From an uncultured Lachnospiraceae bacterium (GTDB lineage Bacteria; Bacillota; Clostridia; Lachnospirales; Lachnospiraceae): a stretch of DNA of 64,000 nucleotides. Below the pieces are notes generated by a model. That model made no database searches, had not been told where the DNA came from, and saw only the letters and a program-made list of their open reading frames with translations. Numbering within the stretch: position 1 is the first letter of the stretch; the number at the start of each line of letters is the position of its first letter. Shown piece by piece: positions 44,603 to 52,951 of this stretch. The stretch covers positions 124,001 through 188,000 of the forward strand of contig CAJUAA010000003.1 in the NCBI GenBank assembly GCA_910584205.1, read 5' to 3'. The translations under genes were made by a program, and so were the position numbers.

Positions 44603-45607
44603 CTACAAAGTTTTCCGGATGCCCTCCGGCAGGACCGAACTGTCCCGTTTCACCAGCTTTGCCCGGAGCGGATGATCTTCCGCCGCATGGTCTTCCGGGT
44701 GCTCGATCTTATACAGAAGCCTTCTCATGGCGATGGACGCCATCTCCTCATTGGGCTGGGCCACGCTGGACAGACGCGGATACAGGAATTCACACATATA
44801 GGTATTATCAAATCCCACCAGTCCCGCCTGTTCCGGCACCTTCACGCCCATTCTCTGGAGAATCCCGAGCATCTGTACGGCCCGCCGGTCATTATAGGCG
44901 AAAATCCCGGTCCTTTTCCTGCTCCTGCTGTAATACTGTTCCAGAGCTCTTCGTACTTCCTCCTCCTGTTTGCTGGAGATGACTGTCATACGGCGCACGA
45001 ACCCAGGATCACTCTTCCTCAATGTTTCCGCAAAGCCCTGATATTTGATATCCCCTGTATGTCCCAGAAAAATATATTCCTCAAAGCCTTCCTCCAGAAG
45101 ATGCTCTCCCACCTGTGCGCCCGCTTCCTCATGGGCGACGTAGACGGAATCCATATCTTCCACTTTTTTCGTGATCACCACCGTCGGAATGCCCAGTTTC
45201 CGGATCAGCCCGCCCCAGTCGGCAGATGTTTCATTCACCGGCACGGCGATCAGCCCGTCTACCCGATACCGCCGCACCACATCGAGGCTTTCCTTCTCAT
45301 GCTCCGGGTCGTAATTGGTATTAAAGAGGATCAGGCTGTAACCGGACGCTCTCGCTTCCCGTTCCAGATATTTCACCAGATCCGCAAAGAAAGAGTTGGA
45401 AATATCCGTCAGCACCACTCCAATCAGGTGCGTTTTGCTTCCCACCAGGCTCTGAGCCATCACATTAGGCTGGAAGTCATGCTCCCTGGCACATGCCAGC
45501 ACCCGCTCTCTGATATCCGGATGGACGGCCTGATTCCCATTCAGCACCCGGGAAACCGTCGGCTGCGAAACTCCGGTCAGCCTTGCGATCTCTGTCATTG
45601 TAATCAT
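44603..45607 (-). CDS. scrR: LacI-family sucrose operon repressor
   Basis: A 334-residue repressor. The N-terminal helix-turn-helix is MTEIARLTGVSQPTVSRVLNG; the hinge and effector domain (LIGVVLTDISNSFFADLV; GFDNTYMCEFLYPRLSSVAQP) follow. Identical palindromes precede this gene and scrB, showing that it most likely represses both and is released when sucrose or a phosphorylated product is present. It is transcribed separately from its own promoter at 45683-45711. Confidence 0.93.
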   Translation of the reverse strand: MITMTEIARLTGVSQPTVSRVLNGNQAVHPDIRERVLACAREHDFQPNVMAQSLVGSKTHLIGVVLTDISNSFFADLVKYLEREARASGYSLILFNTNYDPEHEKESLDVVRRYRVDGLIAVPVNETSADWGGLIRKLGIPTVVITKKVEDMDSVYVAHEEAGAQVGEHLLEEGFEEYIFLGHTGDIKYQGFAETLRKSDPGFVRRMTVISSKQEEEVRRALEQYYSRSRKRTGIFAYNDRRAVQMLGILQRMGVKVPEQAGLVGFDNTYMCEFLYPRLSSVAQPNEEMASIAMRRLLYKIEHPEDHAAEDHPLRAKLVKRDSSVLPEGIRKTL

Positions 45608-45655
45608 ATCTTCCCCCGCTTCCTCCGGCTCTTGGGTTCTCCAGTTCTTTAGTTT

Positions 45656-45671
45656 GTGAATACGTATTCAC
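45656..45671. promoter_or_regulatory. ScrR operator in front of scrR
   Basis: GTGAATACGTATTCAC is identical to the scrB operator. It lies about 10-20 bases downstream of the predicted transcription start, so binding would block elongation or initiation and give autoregulation. Confidence 0.85.
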
Positions 45672-45682
45672 GACTTTCCTAA

Positions 45683-45711
45683 ATCTTACTATATCCGCCT
45701 GGGAACGTCAA
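45683..45711 (-). promoter_or_regulatory. scrR promoter
   Basis: TTGACG (45706-45711) and TAAGAT (45683-45688) with a 17-base spacer on the minus strand, directly upstream of the operator. The rest of the gap 45712-45836 is without a gene I can support. Confidence 0.6.
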
Positions 45712-45836
45712 TTGGAACATATTTATAATATTTTCCCTCTGTTTTTATGCATATCGCACAATGGCGCTGCACTTTCCGCTGCCCTGCATTTTCCGCCGCC
45801 TGAAAACCCGCGCCTGGATTCTGTTCCAGATGGCGC

Positions 45837-45869
45837 AAAAAAAGAAGAAGGGGCGGTGATCACTCCGCC
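45837..45869 (-). terminator. Terminator of cwlD
   Basis: GGCGG and CCGCC pair around an eight-base loop that contains the cwlD stop codon, followed on the minus strand by CCTTCTTC and seven T. Confidence 0.7.
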
Positions 45870-46534
45870 GCTTCTCCCAGATACGACAAGATCCCCATAC
45901 TCACTGCCCAGGCGATCTGATTCTGATAGCTGTCCTCCTGCAGCTTCTTTGCTTCCTCCCAGTTGCTCAAGAAGCCGCACTCCACGATCACAATGGGCAC
46001 TTCCGTCTTCTTCAGCAGATAATAGCTTTCGTTGGCCTTTGCCTGCCGGTGGTTCTCCGGGTCCACATGAGAAACCAGCTGGCTCTGAAGAATCTCCGCC
46101 AGCTTTTTTCCTTCCTCCGATGTTCCATAATAGAACACCTGCGCCCCGTTTACATATTCCTCATGATAACTGTTCTGATGGATACTGACCACGCAGTCCG
46201 GCTGCGTTTCATTGATCAGGGCGCACCGGTTCTTCATATCCTGCACTTTCTTATTGGAGGACTGCTCATCATACAGACCCGCATCCGACTCTCTGGTCAT
46301 AACCACTTCCACGTCCTGCTGCTCCAGAAGCTTCTGGACCTTCTTCGCTATGATCAGGTTCAGATCTTTTTCCTGCGAATCATCCACTCCTATTTTTCCG
46401 GGATCGTTTCCTCCATGTCCGGCGTCAATCACCACCGTCCATCTGGCCGGACTGGATTCCACCCGGTCGGCGGAGACTTTTTCCCACCCTTTTTCTGCAA
46501 AGATCCACGCGCAGAGGATCAATACCACGGACAT
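45860..46534 (-). CDS. cwlD: N-acetylmuramoyl-L-alanine amidase (CwlD-like)
   Basis: A 224-residue zinc amidase with an N-terminal membrane anchor (VVLILCAWIFA). Zinc ligands and catalytic residues of the Amidase_3 fold are visible: H in IDAGHGG, E in DSQEKDLNL, H in VVSIHQNSY and E in VIVECGFLSN. CwlD makes muramic-lactam in the spore cortex so that germination enzymes can recognise it. The open frame starts at 46627, but the stretch 46559-46606 is the terminator of the upstream gene. The ATG at 46534 with AAGGAAAC in front is therefore the likely true start. The neighbouring GH18 enzyme supports a role in spore cortex. Confidence 0.88.
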   Translation of the reverse strand: MSVVLILCAWIFAEKGWEKVSADRVESSPARWTVVIDAGHGGNDPGKIGVDDSQEKDLNLIIAKKVQKLLEQQDVEVVMTRESDAGLYDEQSSNKKVQDMKNRCALINETQPDCVVSIHQNSYHEEYVNGAQVFYYGTSEEGKKLAEILQSQLVSHVDPENHRQAKANESYYLLKKTEVPIVIVECGFLSNWEEAKKLQEDSYQNQIAWAVSMGILSYLGEAAE

Positions 46535-46558
46535 CAGCAATTCCAGTTTCCTTTTTTC

Positions 46559-46606
46559 CAAATTAAAAACCGCCGCATATATCTTCCATAAAGTATATGC
46601 GGCGGT
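46559..46606 (-). terminator. Terminator of the GH18 gene
   Basis: ACCGCCGCATATA and TATATGCGGCGGT form a 13-base-pair stem followed on the minus strand by TTTTTAATTT. It lies inside the first codons of the longest open frame of cwlD. Confidence 0.85.
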
Positions 46607-46643
46607 ATCAACCCTATTCCATCCCATCTCCGGGAAACCTTGT

Positions 46644-48455
46644 TCAGTTTACATAACGCAGGATCACATCCCAGACAGCAGGACGTTCCAGCCCAAGCTT
46701 CCAGAAGGAGGCGCCGCCCAGTTCATACTGCTTCATGAGCTTCAGCTTCTCCTCGATGGACCGTTCCTCCTCCATCCACATCTGATAGATGCTTCCCTCG
46801 TATTCCAGTTCTATATAATACTGCCCGCTGGACTCGTCCCATACCGGCTCCACGCTGTTGTTCACGGCCTTTGTACTGGCGCCTTCCATGCCCAGCGTCT
46901 CAAATGTGACCTCGCCGTTTTCATCAGTCTTCCAGAAGCGGGTGTAGAACGGGATGGCATTGATGACCTTCTCGTTGGGCACCTCCTCCAGCGTCTTCTG
47001 GATGCCCTGGTCCACAAAGCCGATGGATGCCACGCTTCCCGCCGTCTCCGAATTGGAGGGCGTCTCGTCATACCCCATGATGATGACATAATCTGCAAAA
47101 ATGCCCTGCTCTCTCCGGTCATAGAACATGTTGTGCGCCGCCGGCACATAGTTGTCCACTGAAAGGATGATGCCGTTCAGCCGGCACATGATGGACAGCT
47201 CCCGGATAAACTGCAGATACGCCCTTGCGCTCTGCTCACTGATAAACTCCATATCCAGGTTGATCCCGTCCAGATCATACTGGATGGCCTGGGCGATCAG
47301 ATTATTCACAAGCCTCTGGCGGCTGGTGGTTCTGGAGAAAATCTCGTAATCCGTGATCGTATCCTTATGGCGGATATCCTCCACCAGCCCCCATACCTCA
47401 ACGCCGTTCTGGTGGCAGTAGCTGACGTACTCCTGGCTTGCCAGAGATTCGATCCCGCCGTCATCGTCGCTTAAGAAAAACCATGTGGGCGAGATGGTCG
47501 TCAGGCCCTTCGTGTTTGCCAGCATCTTGTAGATCGTATCGTTGGCGTCCGCCGTCGTCACCTGATGCCACGCCATGTTGACCGCATGATCCTTCGTAAG
47601 GCTTGTAAATACAGGCTCCTCGAACTCCGGCTCCTCTACGGTTTCCTGCGTCACGGAAGAGATCTGCCGGTCGCGCACATACCCGATGTATCCGTCCTTT
47701 GTAAGGACTCTGGTCCATTCGTCAATGGCTTCCGCTTCCTCCAGCACATACATGGTGCCGCCTTTGTCCACCGTGGTCAGAATCGGACTTTTGATCCCTG
47801 CCTGATAACGGACCTGCGTCTTCTTCTGTGCCGTCACCACATCTCTGATGCCGAACTCCGTCACAATATGCACATGATTGGGATCTTCCCAGTACTCATA
47901 GGTAAAATTCGTATATTTATGGACAAAATCCAACGCCACAAAGACGGATTCCCCGTCGGCCCGGAGGATCACGTAGTCCTCGTTCTGTCTTGCCTTGGAT
48001 ATGGTGTATTCGCTGCTTCCCACCTGCGCGCTGACCAGCTCCGTGGGCAGTGCGTACAGGTACGTATTCTCCGACGCGTCCCAGTAAAACCTCGGATTCA
48101 GATACTGATAGACCGTCTCCACATTCAGGTAGACCCTGCCGTCCAGAAACCTGCCTTTGTCCTCCAGCAGTGCATCATTGAACAGCACCGCGATCTCCTG
48201 ATCGTTTTCCAGATGAAAATATTCTCTGGTATCCGCCGGTTCTTTGGACGGGGAATATTTCTCATAGAGCATCCTGCCCGCCATAAAAGCGCTGACGAGC
48301 AGGAACAGGCTGACCGCGATCAGTACCGGAAAGATCCTCGGATCGCGTCTTCTGCGGCGGCGTCTGGGACGTCTGCCTCTCTGCCGTCCGTTCCGCGGCG
48401 GCCGCTCCCGTCTTCCCTCTTCCATGTTCTCTCTCTCTTCGCCTTCCCTTATCAT
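46644..48455 (-). CDS. Membrane-anchored GH18 glycosidase with SH3-like domain
   Basis: A 603-residue protein. It begins with a short cytoplasmic tail very rich in arginine (RRPRRRRRRRD), then one membrane anchor (about 43-62). An extracytoplasmic region follows with an SH3-like stretch (SPILTTVDKGGTMYVLEEAEAIDEWTRVLTKDGYIGYV, about 215-260). A GH18 catalytic domain covers residues about 290-600; its signature is DLDGINLDMEF with the catalytic glutamate at the end. This layout resembles YaaH/SleL-like cortex or cell-wall hydrolases. The start follows AGGAGG at six to seven bases. The terminator at 46559 separates it from cwlD. Confidence 0.88.
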   Translation of the reverse strand: MIREGEERENMEEGRRERPPRNGRQRGRRPRRRRRRRDPRIFPVLIAVSLFLLVSAFMAGRMLYEKYSPSKEPADTREYFHLENDQEIAVLFNDALLEDKGRFLDGRVYLNVETVYQYLNPRFYWDASENTYLYALPTELVSAQVGSSEYTISKARQNEDYVILRADGESVFVALDFVHKYTNFTYEYWEDPNHVHIVTEFGIRDVVTAQKKTQVRYQAGIKSPILTTVDKGGTMYVLEEAEAIDEWTRVLTKDGYIGYVRDRQISSVTQETVEEPEFEEPVFTSLTKDHAVNMAWHQVTTADANDTIYKMLANTKGLTTISPTWFFLSDDDGGIESLASQEYVSYCHQNGVEVWGLVEDIRHKDTITDYEIFSRTTSRQRLVNNLIAQAIQYDLDGINLDMEFISEQSARAYLQFIRELSIMCRLNGIILSVDNYVPAAHNMFYDRREQGIFADYVIIMGYDETPSNSETAGSVASIGFVDQGIQKTLEEVPNEKVINAIPFYTRFWKTDENGEVTFETLGMEGASTKAVNNSVEPVWDESSGQYYIELEYEGSIYQMWMEEERSIEEKLKLMKQYELGGASFWKLGLERPAVWDVILRYVN

Positions 48456-48551
48456 GAACGTCCTCCTGACTCCTTTATCCCTCGTACAGAACTTTCGGCA
48501 GGTTCTGCCGGAAAAGCCTCCGCCTTTCCGGCGCCCGCCGTTTTGTGTCTA

Positions 48552-48572
48552 TGTGATATTGATTATATCACA
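48552..48572 (-). promoter_or_regulatory. Palindrome over the -10 box of the GH18 gene
   Basis: TGTGATAT and ATATCACA (five-base spacer) form a perfect inverted repeat. On the minus strand the spacer and right arm contain TATAAT (48562-48567), about 95 bases before the gene, so a protein bound there would cover the -10 box. The rest of the gap 48573-48916 is AT-rich and holds no gene I can support. Confidence 0.5.
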
Positions 48573-48916
48573 AAGCTGCCGTTCCTACCACAACAATCTA
48601 AGGGCACAGAAAGACTTTTCTTCTCTCTCAATGGTATGTTAACAGATTTCCCGGCAGCTTCTGCTTTTATTCGCGGCACGCGCACAATCCCCAAAAGAAG
48701 GCTGTGTGATATATTATGATGCACCTGCCGCGCGGCTTCCTGCATCCCCCCTTACGCCTCAAAAAACAACTGGAATTTGATCACTGATCTGTGAAAAGAA
48801 TCAGAAACATAGACTTACAACTCTATTATACACGGTGCAAAGCCATTTTCAAGGACTTTTTGGATATTTTCACAAAAATTTCAGAAATTTTTCCTCTATT
48901 TCACAAGCCTGTAGGC

Positions 48917-48945
48917 TTTACATATTCCGCTTTTTTGTTTATACT
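48917..48945 (+). promoter_or_regulatory. mecA promoter
   Basis: TTTACA (48917-48922) and TATACT (48940-48945) with a 17-base spacer on the plus strand, 36 bases before the mecA start codon. Confidence 0.65.
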
Positions 48946-48980
48946 ATATTAAACTATAAATTTTAACAGGTTGTGATCGC

Positions 48981-49715
48981 ATGAAGATAGAGAAAATCAA
49001 TGAAAACAAAATACGTTGTATCCTGACGCGCGATGATCTGGAAGTCCGCCATATTAAGCTCAGTGAGATCGCCTACGGATCGGAGAAAGCACGCTCCCTG
49101 TTCAGGGACATGATGGAACAGGCATCACATCAGTTTGGTTTTGAGGCAGACAATATTCCTCTCATGATAGAAGCAATCCCGATGCCCAACGAGTGCATCA
49201 TTCTTGATATAACCAAAGTATCGGACCCGGAGGAGCTGGATACCCGTTTCTCGCGCTTTTCTCAGGGTTCGGGTGATTCTGACGGGACGGCGGTCAGTGA
49301 ATTTCTCCCGGACGGAGCGGACGAGGTACTGGACCTGTTCCAGAAGCTTCTGGAGCACCGGCTGAAGAACGCCCCCAAGGAGACAAGGGAGCAGGAAGCC
49401 GCTACTCTGGCCAACGAACTGGATATGCGCAAGCTTTACCTTTTCACAAGGCTCGATTCCATCGTGGAGGCCTCCAGCGTCCTGAAAGGAATCTACCACG
49501 GGGAGAACTGGCTGTACAAGGACCCGGATACGGCCCGGTACCATCTGGTCATCTCCAAATCGGACCACACGCCGGAGCAGTTCAACAAAGTGTGCAATAT
49601 CCTGTCCGAATACGGCGCCAACGGCAAATATTCCCTCTCCAACGAGGCCTACATGAAGGAACATTTTACGCTCCTGATGGACAGCAGCGCGCTGCAGCAG
49701 CTGTCCGAGATCTGA
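48981..49715 (+). CDS. mecA: Adaptor protein MecA
   Basis: A 244-residue adaptor that hands substrates to the ClpCP protease. The N-terminal segment MKIEKINENKIRCILTRDDLEVRHIKLSEIAYGSEKAR binds target proteins; the C-terminal half (LYLFTRLDSIVEASSVLKG; then GKYSLSNEAYMKEHF) is the Clp-binding domain. The middle is acidic and variable, as in the family. It is transcribed alone and ends at the terminator 49733-49766. Confidence 0.92.
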   Translation: MKIEKINENKIRCILTRDDLEVRHIKLSEIAYGSEKARSLFRDMMEQASHQFGFEADNIPLMIEAIPMPNECIILDITKVSDPEELDTRFSRFSQGSGDSDGTAVSEFLPDGADEVLDLFQKLLEHRLKNAPKETREQEAATLANELDMRKLYLFTRLDSIVEASSVLKGIYHGENWLYKDPDTARYHLVISKSDHTPEQFNKVCNILSEYGANGKYSLSNEAYMKEHFTLLMDSSALQQLSEI

Positions 49716-49732
49716 TAACAGACCATAAAACG

Positions 49733-49766
49733 ACCGCCCTGTCTTCCGGCTGACAGGGCGGTTCTT
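49733..49766 (+). terminator. mecA terminator
   Basis: ACCGCCCTGTC and GACAGGGCGGT pair perfectly around an eight-base loop, followed by TCTTTAT. It also faces the converging DUF1858 gene. Confidence 0.85.
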
Positions 49767-49780
49767 TATCCGCTTTTTTC

Positions 49781-49981
49781 TTATGCGCCAAGGAAATTAT
49801 TCAGTCTTGCGACCAGCACATCCGGGTCCATCCCATGGACCAGCGCCGCTTCGCCCAGGCTCTCTCCCTGCGCGGAGGGACATCCGACGCAGTGCATGCC
49901 TTCCCTCATAAGAATCGGTATGATATTCGGATCCATCTTCACCAGGTCCGCGATAATCATATCTTTTGAAATTTTGGCCAT
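49781..49981 (-). CDS. DUF1858 (redox disulfide) small protein
   Basis: A 66-residue protein of the DUF1858 family, often described as a hybrid-cluster-protein-associated redox disulfide domain. The paired cysteines CVGC lie near residue 31-34, in HCVGCPSAQGESLGEAALVHGMD. AGGAGG precedes the ATG at 49981; the longer open frame upstream is not supported. Function is not established. Confidence 0.88.
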   Translation of the reverse strand: MAKISKDMIIADLVKMDPNIIPILMREGMHCVGCPSAQGESLGEAALVHGMDPDVLVARLNNFLGA

Positions 49982-50178
49982 TTTCTGTAACCTCCTGTCG
50001 TATTTTATACCCCGTGGAATCTGTCCTCTGGCATATGCACATATTATAAGCCCATTCACTTGCAAAATCAAGGGAGTATGATATAATTTAATCAGTTCGA
50101 CCATGTCCGGCCGTGTTTTCCCGGCGTCTGTCAGGGCATGGCAGAACCATCGACAATTTCACAGGTGGAGGGATGTAT

Positions 50179-50811
50179 ATGGAGCAGAAGCGCTACATGA
50201 TCTCTGACGCTGCGAAGATGGTGGATGTGGAGTCTCATGTTCTCAGATACTGGGAGGACGAGCTTGAACTGCCGATCGGACGCAACGAGATGGGTCACCG
50301 CTACTATACAGAAGATAACATCCGAATGTTTCATCACATTAAGGACCTGAAGGAACAGGGCTTTCAGCTGAAGGCGATCAAAGTACTGATACCGGAGATG
50401 GAACAGGGAAATGTACCACCGGCAATTGTCCGCGAACCCGAACCTCCCGCAGGTGACAAGATGGAACAGTTCCAGATGATTCTGGGAAAGGTTGTCTCTC
50501 AGGCCATCCGGGAAAACCAGCAGGAGATGGGAAAGGAACTGAGCCACCAGGTATCCACACAGGTCGTGAAGGAGATGGATTATCTCTTCCGCCTTCAGGA
50601 GGAACGGGAGGAAACGCACTATAAGAAGCTGGACGAGCTGATCCGCTCCTCGCAGAAGCAGCGGAAACTGTTCGCCCTCAAGAAAAAAAGAGAGAAGAAG
50701 ACGAAGGAACCCCGGATCAAGGAAGCCCGGGTAAAGGAACCGGATAAAAAAGAATCGCGCAGAAAACCCTGGTTTTTCGGCGCGCAGCCAAAAAAAGACA
50801 TAGTCCTGTAG
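50179..50811 (+). CDS. MerR-family regulator with long charged tail
   Basis: A 210-residue protein. The first 70 residues are a MerR winged helix (YMISDAAKMVDVESHVLRYWEDELELPIGRNEMGHRYYTEDNIRMFHHIKDLKEQGFQLKAIK). The middle is a coiled, acidic/glutamine-rich region and the C-terminus a lysine/arginine-rich stretch (KKKREKKTKEPR) that may bind DNA or membrane. The arrangement recalls RacA, the MerR-like chromosome-anchoring protein of sporulation, but similarity in the tail is not established. The start at 50179 has GGAGGG at seven bases; an ATG six bases earlier is too close. Confidence 0.85.
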   Translation: MEQKRYMISDAAKMVDVESHVLRYWEDELELPIGRNEMGHRYYTEDNIRMFHHIKDLKEQGFQLKAIKVLIPEMEQGNVPPAIVREPEPPAGDKMEQFQMILGKVVSQAIRENQQEMGKELSHQVSTQVVKEMDYLFRLQEEREETHYKKLDELIRSSQKQRKLFALKKKREKKTKEPRIKEARVKEPDKKESRRKPWFFGAQPKKDIVL

Positions 50812-50826
50812 GACTATGTCTTTTTC
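50790..50826. terminator. Bidirectional terminator
   Basis: AAAAAGACATAGTCC and GGACTATGTCTTTTT pair around a four-base loop, overlapping the stop of the MerR gene. It also serves the converging ferredoxin gene. Confidence 0.9.
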
Positions 50827-50846
50827 TGCGAGTTATGTAGTACGAA

Positions 50847-51017
50847 TTATTCAGCGGAAATTGCCTCGTTCGGACATTCTGCTTCGCAGGTGCCGCACTC
50901 CAGGCAAGCATCAGCGTCGATTACATACTTTCCATCAGCCTCGGAGATCGCATCTGCCGGACAGACTTCTGCACAGGAACCGCATCCTACGCAATCATCA
51001 GAAATAACGTATGCCAT
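50847..51017 (-). CDS. 2[4Fe-4S] ferredoxin
   Basis: A 56-residue clostridial-type ferredoxin. Two CxxCxxCxxxCP clusters are present (DDCVGCGSCAEVCPADA and DACLECGTCEAECPNEA), each able to hold a [4Fe-4S] centre. It carries low-potential electrons for fermentative enzymes such as pyruvate:ferredoxin oxidoreductase. AAGGAGG precedes the ATG at 51017. It is monocistronic. Confidence 0.97.
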   Translation of the reverse strand: MAYVISDDCVGCGSCAEVCPADAISEADGKYVIDADACLECGTCEAECPNEAISAE

Positions 51018-51139
51018 GGTACTTCATCCTCCTTAATTATTTTTCGATACCCCTTCAGGATCTTTCTCTATTTTAATATAAATATCCGCAATATGCAAGC
51101 GTAAATCACGTTTCCCTGCATTCTGGAAACGAATTCCTG

Positions 51140-52486
51140 TCAGCCGGGTTCCCGGTCCATATCCGTAAACTTGGTGAGCTCGGGCATCCACAGCAGATTC
51201 ACCGTTCCGATAGGGCCGTTGCGCTGTTTGGCGATGATGACCTCCGCCACCCGCTGCTCCGCTTCGGACAGATCCCGGTTATAATAGCCCTCCCGGTACA
51301 GAAACATGACCACATCCGCGTCCTGCTCGATGGCTCCGGACTCTCTCAGATCCGAAAGCATGGGACGGTGGTCCGGCCTCTGCTCCACCGCACGGCTTAA
51401 CTGGGACAGCGCCACCACCGGAACGTTCAGTTCGCGGGCCAGCGCTTTCAGTCCCCGGGAAATATCCGATATCTCCTGCTGTCTGGACGCTCCACTGCTG
51501 CCATCTGCGCTCATCAACTGCAGATAATCGATAATCACGATTTTGATGTCATGCTCCATCTTCAGCTTCCTGCACTTGGAGCGCATGGAGGAAAGGCTGA
51601 TGCCGGGCGTATCGTCAATGAACAGGCGGGAATTGGCAATGCTGGCGGAGCCTTCCACCAGATTCATCCACTCCTCATCGTTCAGTCGCCCGGTCCGGAT
51701 CTTCTGGGCATCCACATGGGATTCCAGAGAAAGCATCCGGTTGACCAGCTGCTCCCGTGACATCTCCAGGCTGAAGATGGCTACCGCCTGATCCTTCTTG
51801 AACGCCATATGCTGCGCCAGATTTAACACAAACGCAGTTTTTCCCATGGACGGCCGGGCCGCAATCAAGATCAGGTCCGACGGCTGAAGGCCGGACGTCT
51901 TATAGTCCAGATCCAGAAACCCGGTCTCCAGCCCCGTCACCCTGCCTCTGGACTTGGACGCCGCGTCAATCTTTTTCATGACATCGATGACGATCTGCCG
52001 GATGGGGACAAATTCATTCCGTCCGCCCCGCTGCGCCAGTTCAAAAACCCGTTTCTCCGCATCCTCCAGCGCAGTCTTCACCTTTTCCGTTCCTGCGTAG
52101 CAGACATTGGCGATCTCCTCGTTCAGCCGGATCAGCCTCCGGGCCACAGCCTTCTCCGCCACGATGTCCGCGTAAAATTTTGCGTTCGCCGACGTATAGA
52201 CCTGATCCATCCAGCGCATGATCAGCTCCACGCCGCACGCCTCCTCCGGCACGCCCTTTTCCCGAAGCTGGGTATGCAGGATAACCGGTTCCACCGGTTT
52301 TCCTTCATTATACAGTTCCAGCATGGTCTGATAGACCGTCCCCAGCTGTTTCTGGTAAAAATCCTCGCCGGTAATAATCTCAGACACGGTCATAATCTTC
52401 TCATTGTCCAGAAGCACAGCGCCGATCACCGAGCGCTCCGCCTCCTCGTCGTGGGGCATGACGCGTTTTATGAGTGCTTCTTCCAT
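51140..52486 (-). CDS. dnaB: Replicative DNA helicase DnaB
   Basis: A 448-residue helicase that unwinds DNA at the replication fork. The N-terminal domain (PHDEEAERSVIGAVLLDNEKIM) and the RecA-like core with Walker A (ARPSMGKTAFVLN), Walker B (IVIIDYLQLM) and the DLRESGAIEQDAD motif are intact; length is normal. It is the last gene of gdpP-rplI-dnaB, the order widely conserved in Firmicutes. A weak hairpin (about 51110-51132) follows it and may end transcription. Bases 51018-51109 hold no gene. Confidence 0.97.
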   Translation of the reverse strand: MEEALIKRVMPHDEEAERSVIGAVLLDNEKIMTVSEIITGEDFYQKQLGTVYQTMLELYNEGKPVEPVILHTQLREKGVPEEACGVELIMRWMDQVYTSANAKFYADIVAEKAVARRLIRLNEEIANVCYAGTEKVKTALEDAEKRVFELAQRGGRNEFVPIRQIVIDVMKKIDAASKSRGRVTGLETGFLDLDYKTSGLQPSDLILIAARPSMGKTAFVLNLAQHMAFKKDQAVAIFSLEMSREQLVNRMLSLESHVDAQKIRTGRLNDEEWMNLVEGSASIANSRLFIDDTPGISLSSMRSKCRKLKMEHDIKIVIIDYLQLMSADGSSGASRQQEISDISRGLKALARELNVPVVALSQLSRAVEQRPDHRPMLSDLRESGAIEQDADVVMFLYREGYYNRDLSEAEQRVAEVIIAKQRNGPIGTVNLLWMPELTKFTDMDREPG

Positions 52487-52504
52487 CTGCTGTCTGCTCC
52501 CGCC

Positions 52505-52951
52505 CTAGGCTTCCTGTACGATCACTTTCAGCTCTCCCGTCACCTGCGGATGCAACTTGATGGGCACCATCGTGGTCCCTACGGCCTTGATGGGACTGGG
52601 AAGCACCAGCTTCTTCTTGTCAATCTCCAGATCCAGCTGTTCCTTTGCCGCCTGCGCGATCTCTTTGGAGGAGATGGAGCCGAACAGCTTTCCGCCTTCT
52701 CCCGCCTTGATCTTCAGCGTCACCTGGACCTTCTCCAGCTCTGCCGCGAATTTTTTCGCCTCTTCCAGCCTCTGGGCCGCCAGCTTGTCCTCATGGGCCC
52801 TTTTCAGCTTTAAGTCGTTCATATTCTTCGCCGTCGCTTCGACTCCCAGCTTCTTCGCCAGGATGAAGTTCCTTGCGTATCCGTCGTTTACCTCTACCAG
52901 TTCTCCTTTTTTCCCAAGGGATTTTACATCCTCCAGTAAGATTACTTTCAT
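52505..52951 (-). CDS. rplI: 50S ribosomal protein L9
   Basis: A 148-residue protein of the L9 family with the N-terminal MKVILLEDVKSLGKKGELVEVNDGYARNF globular domain, a long connecting helix and a C-terminal rRNA-binding domain. The start overlaps the gdpP stop by four bases (ATGA). Confidence 0.98.
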   Translation of the reverse strand: MKVILLEDVKSLGKKGELVEVNDGYARNFILAKKLGVEATAKNMNDLKLKRAHEDKLAAQRLEEAKKFAAELEKVQVTLKIKAGEGGKLFGSISSKEIAQAAKEQLDLEIDKKKLVLPSPIKAVGTTMVPIKLHPQVTGELKVIVQEA

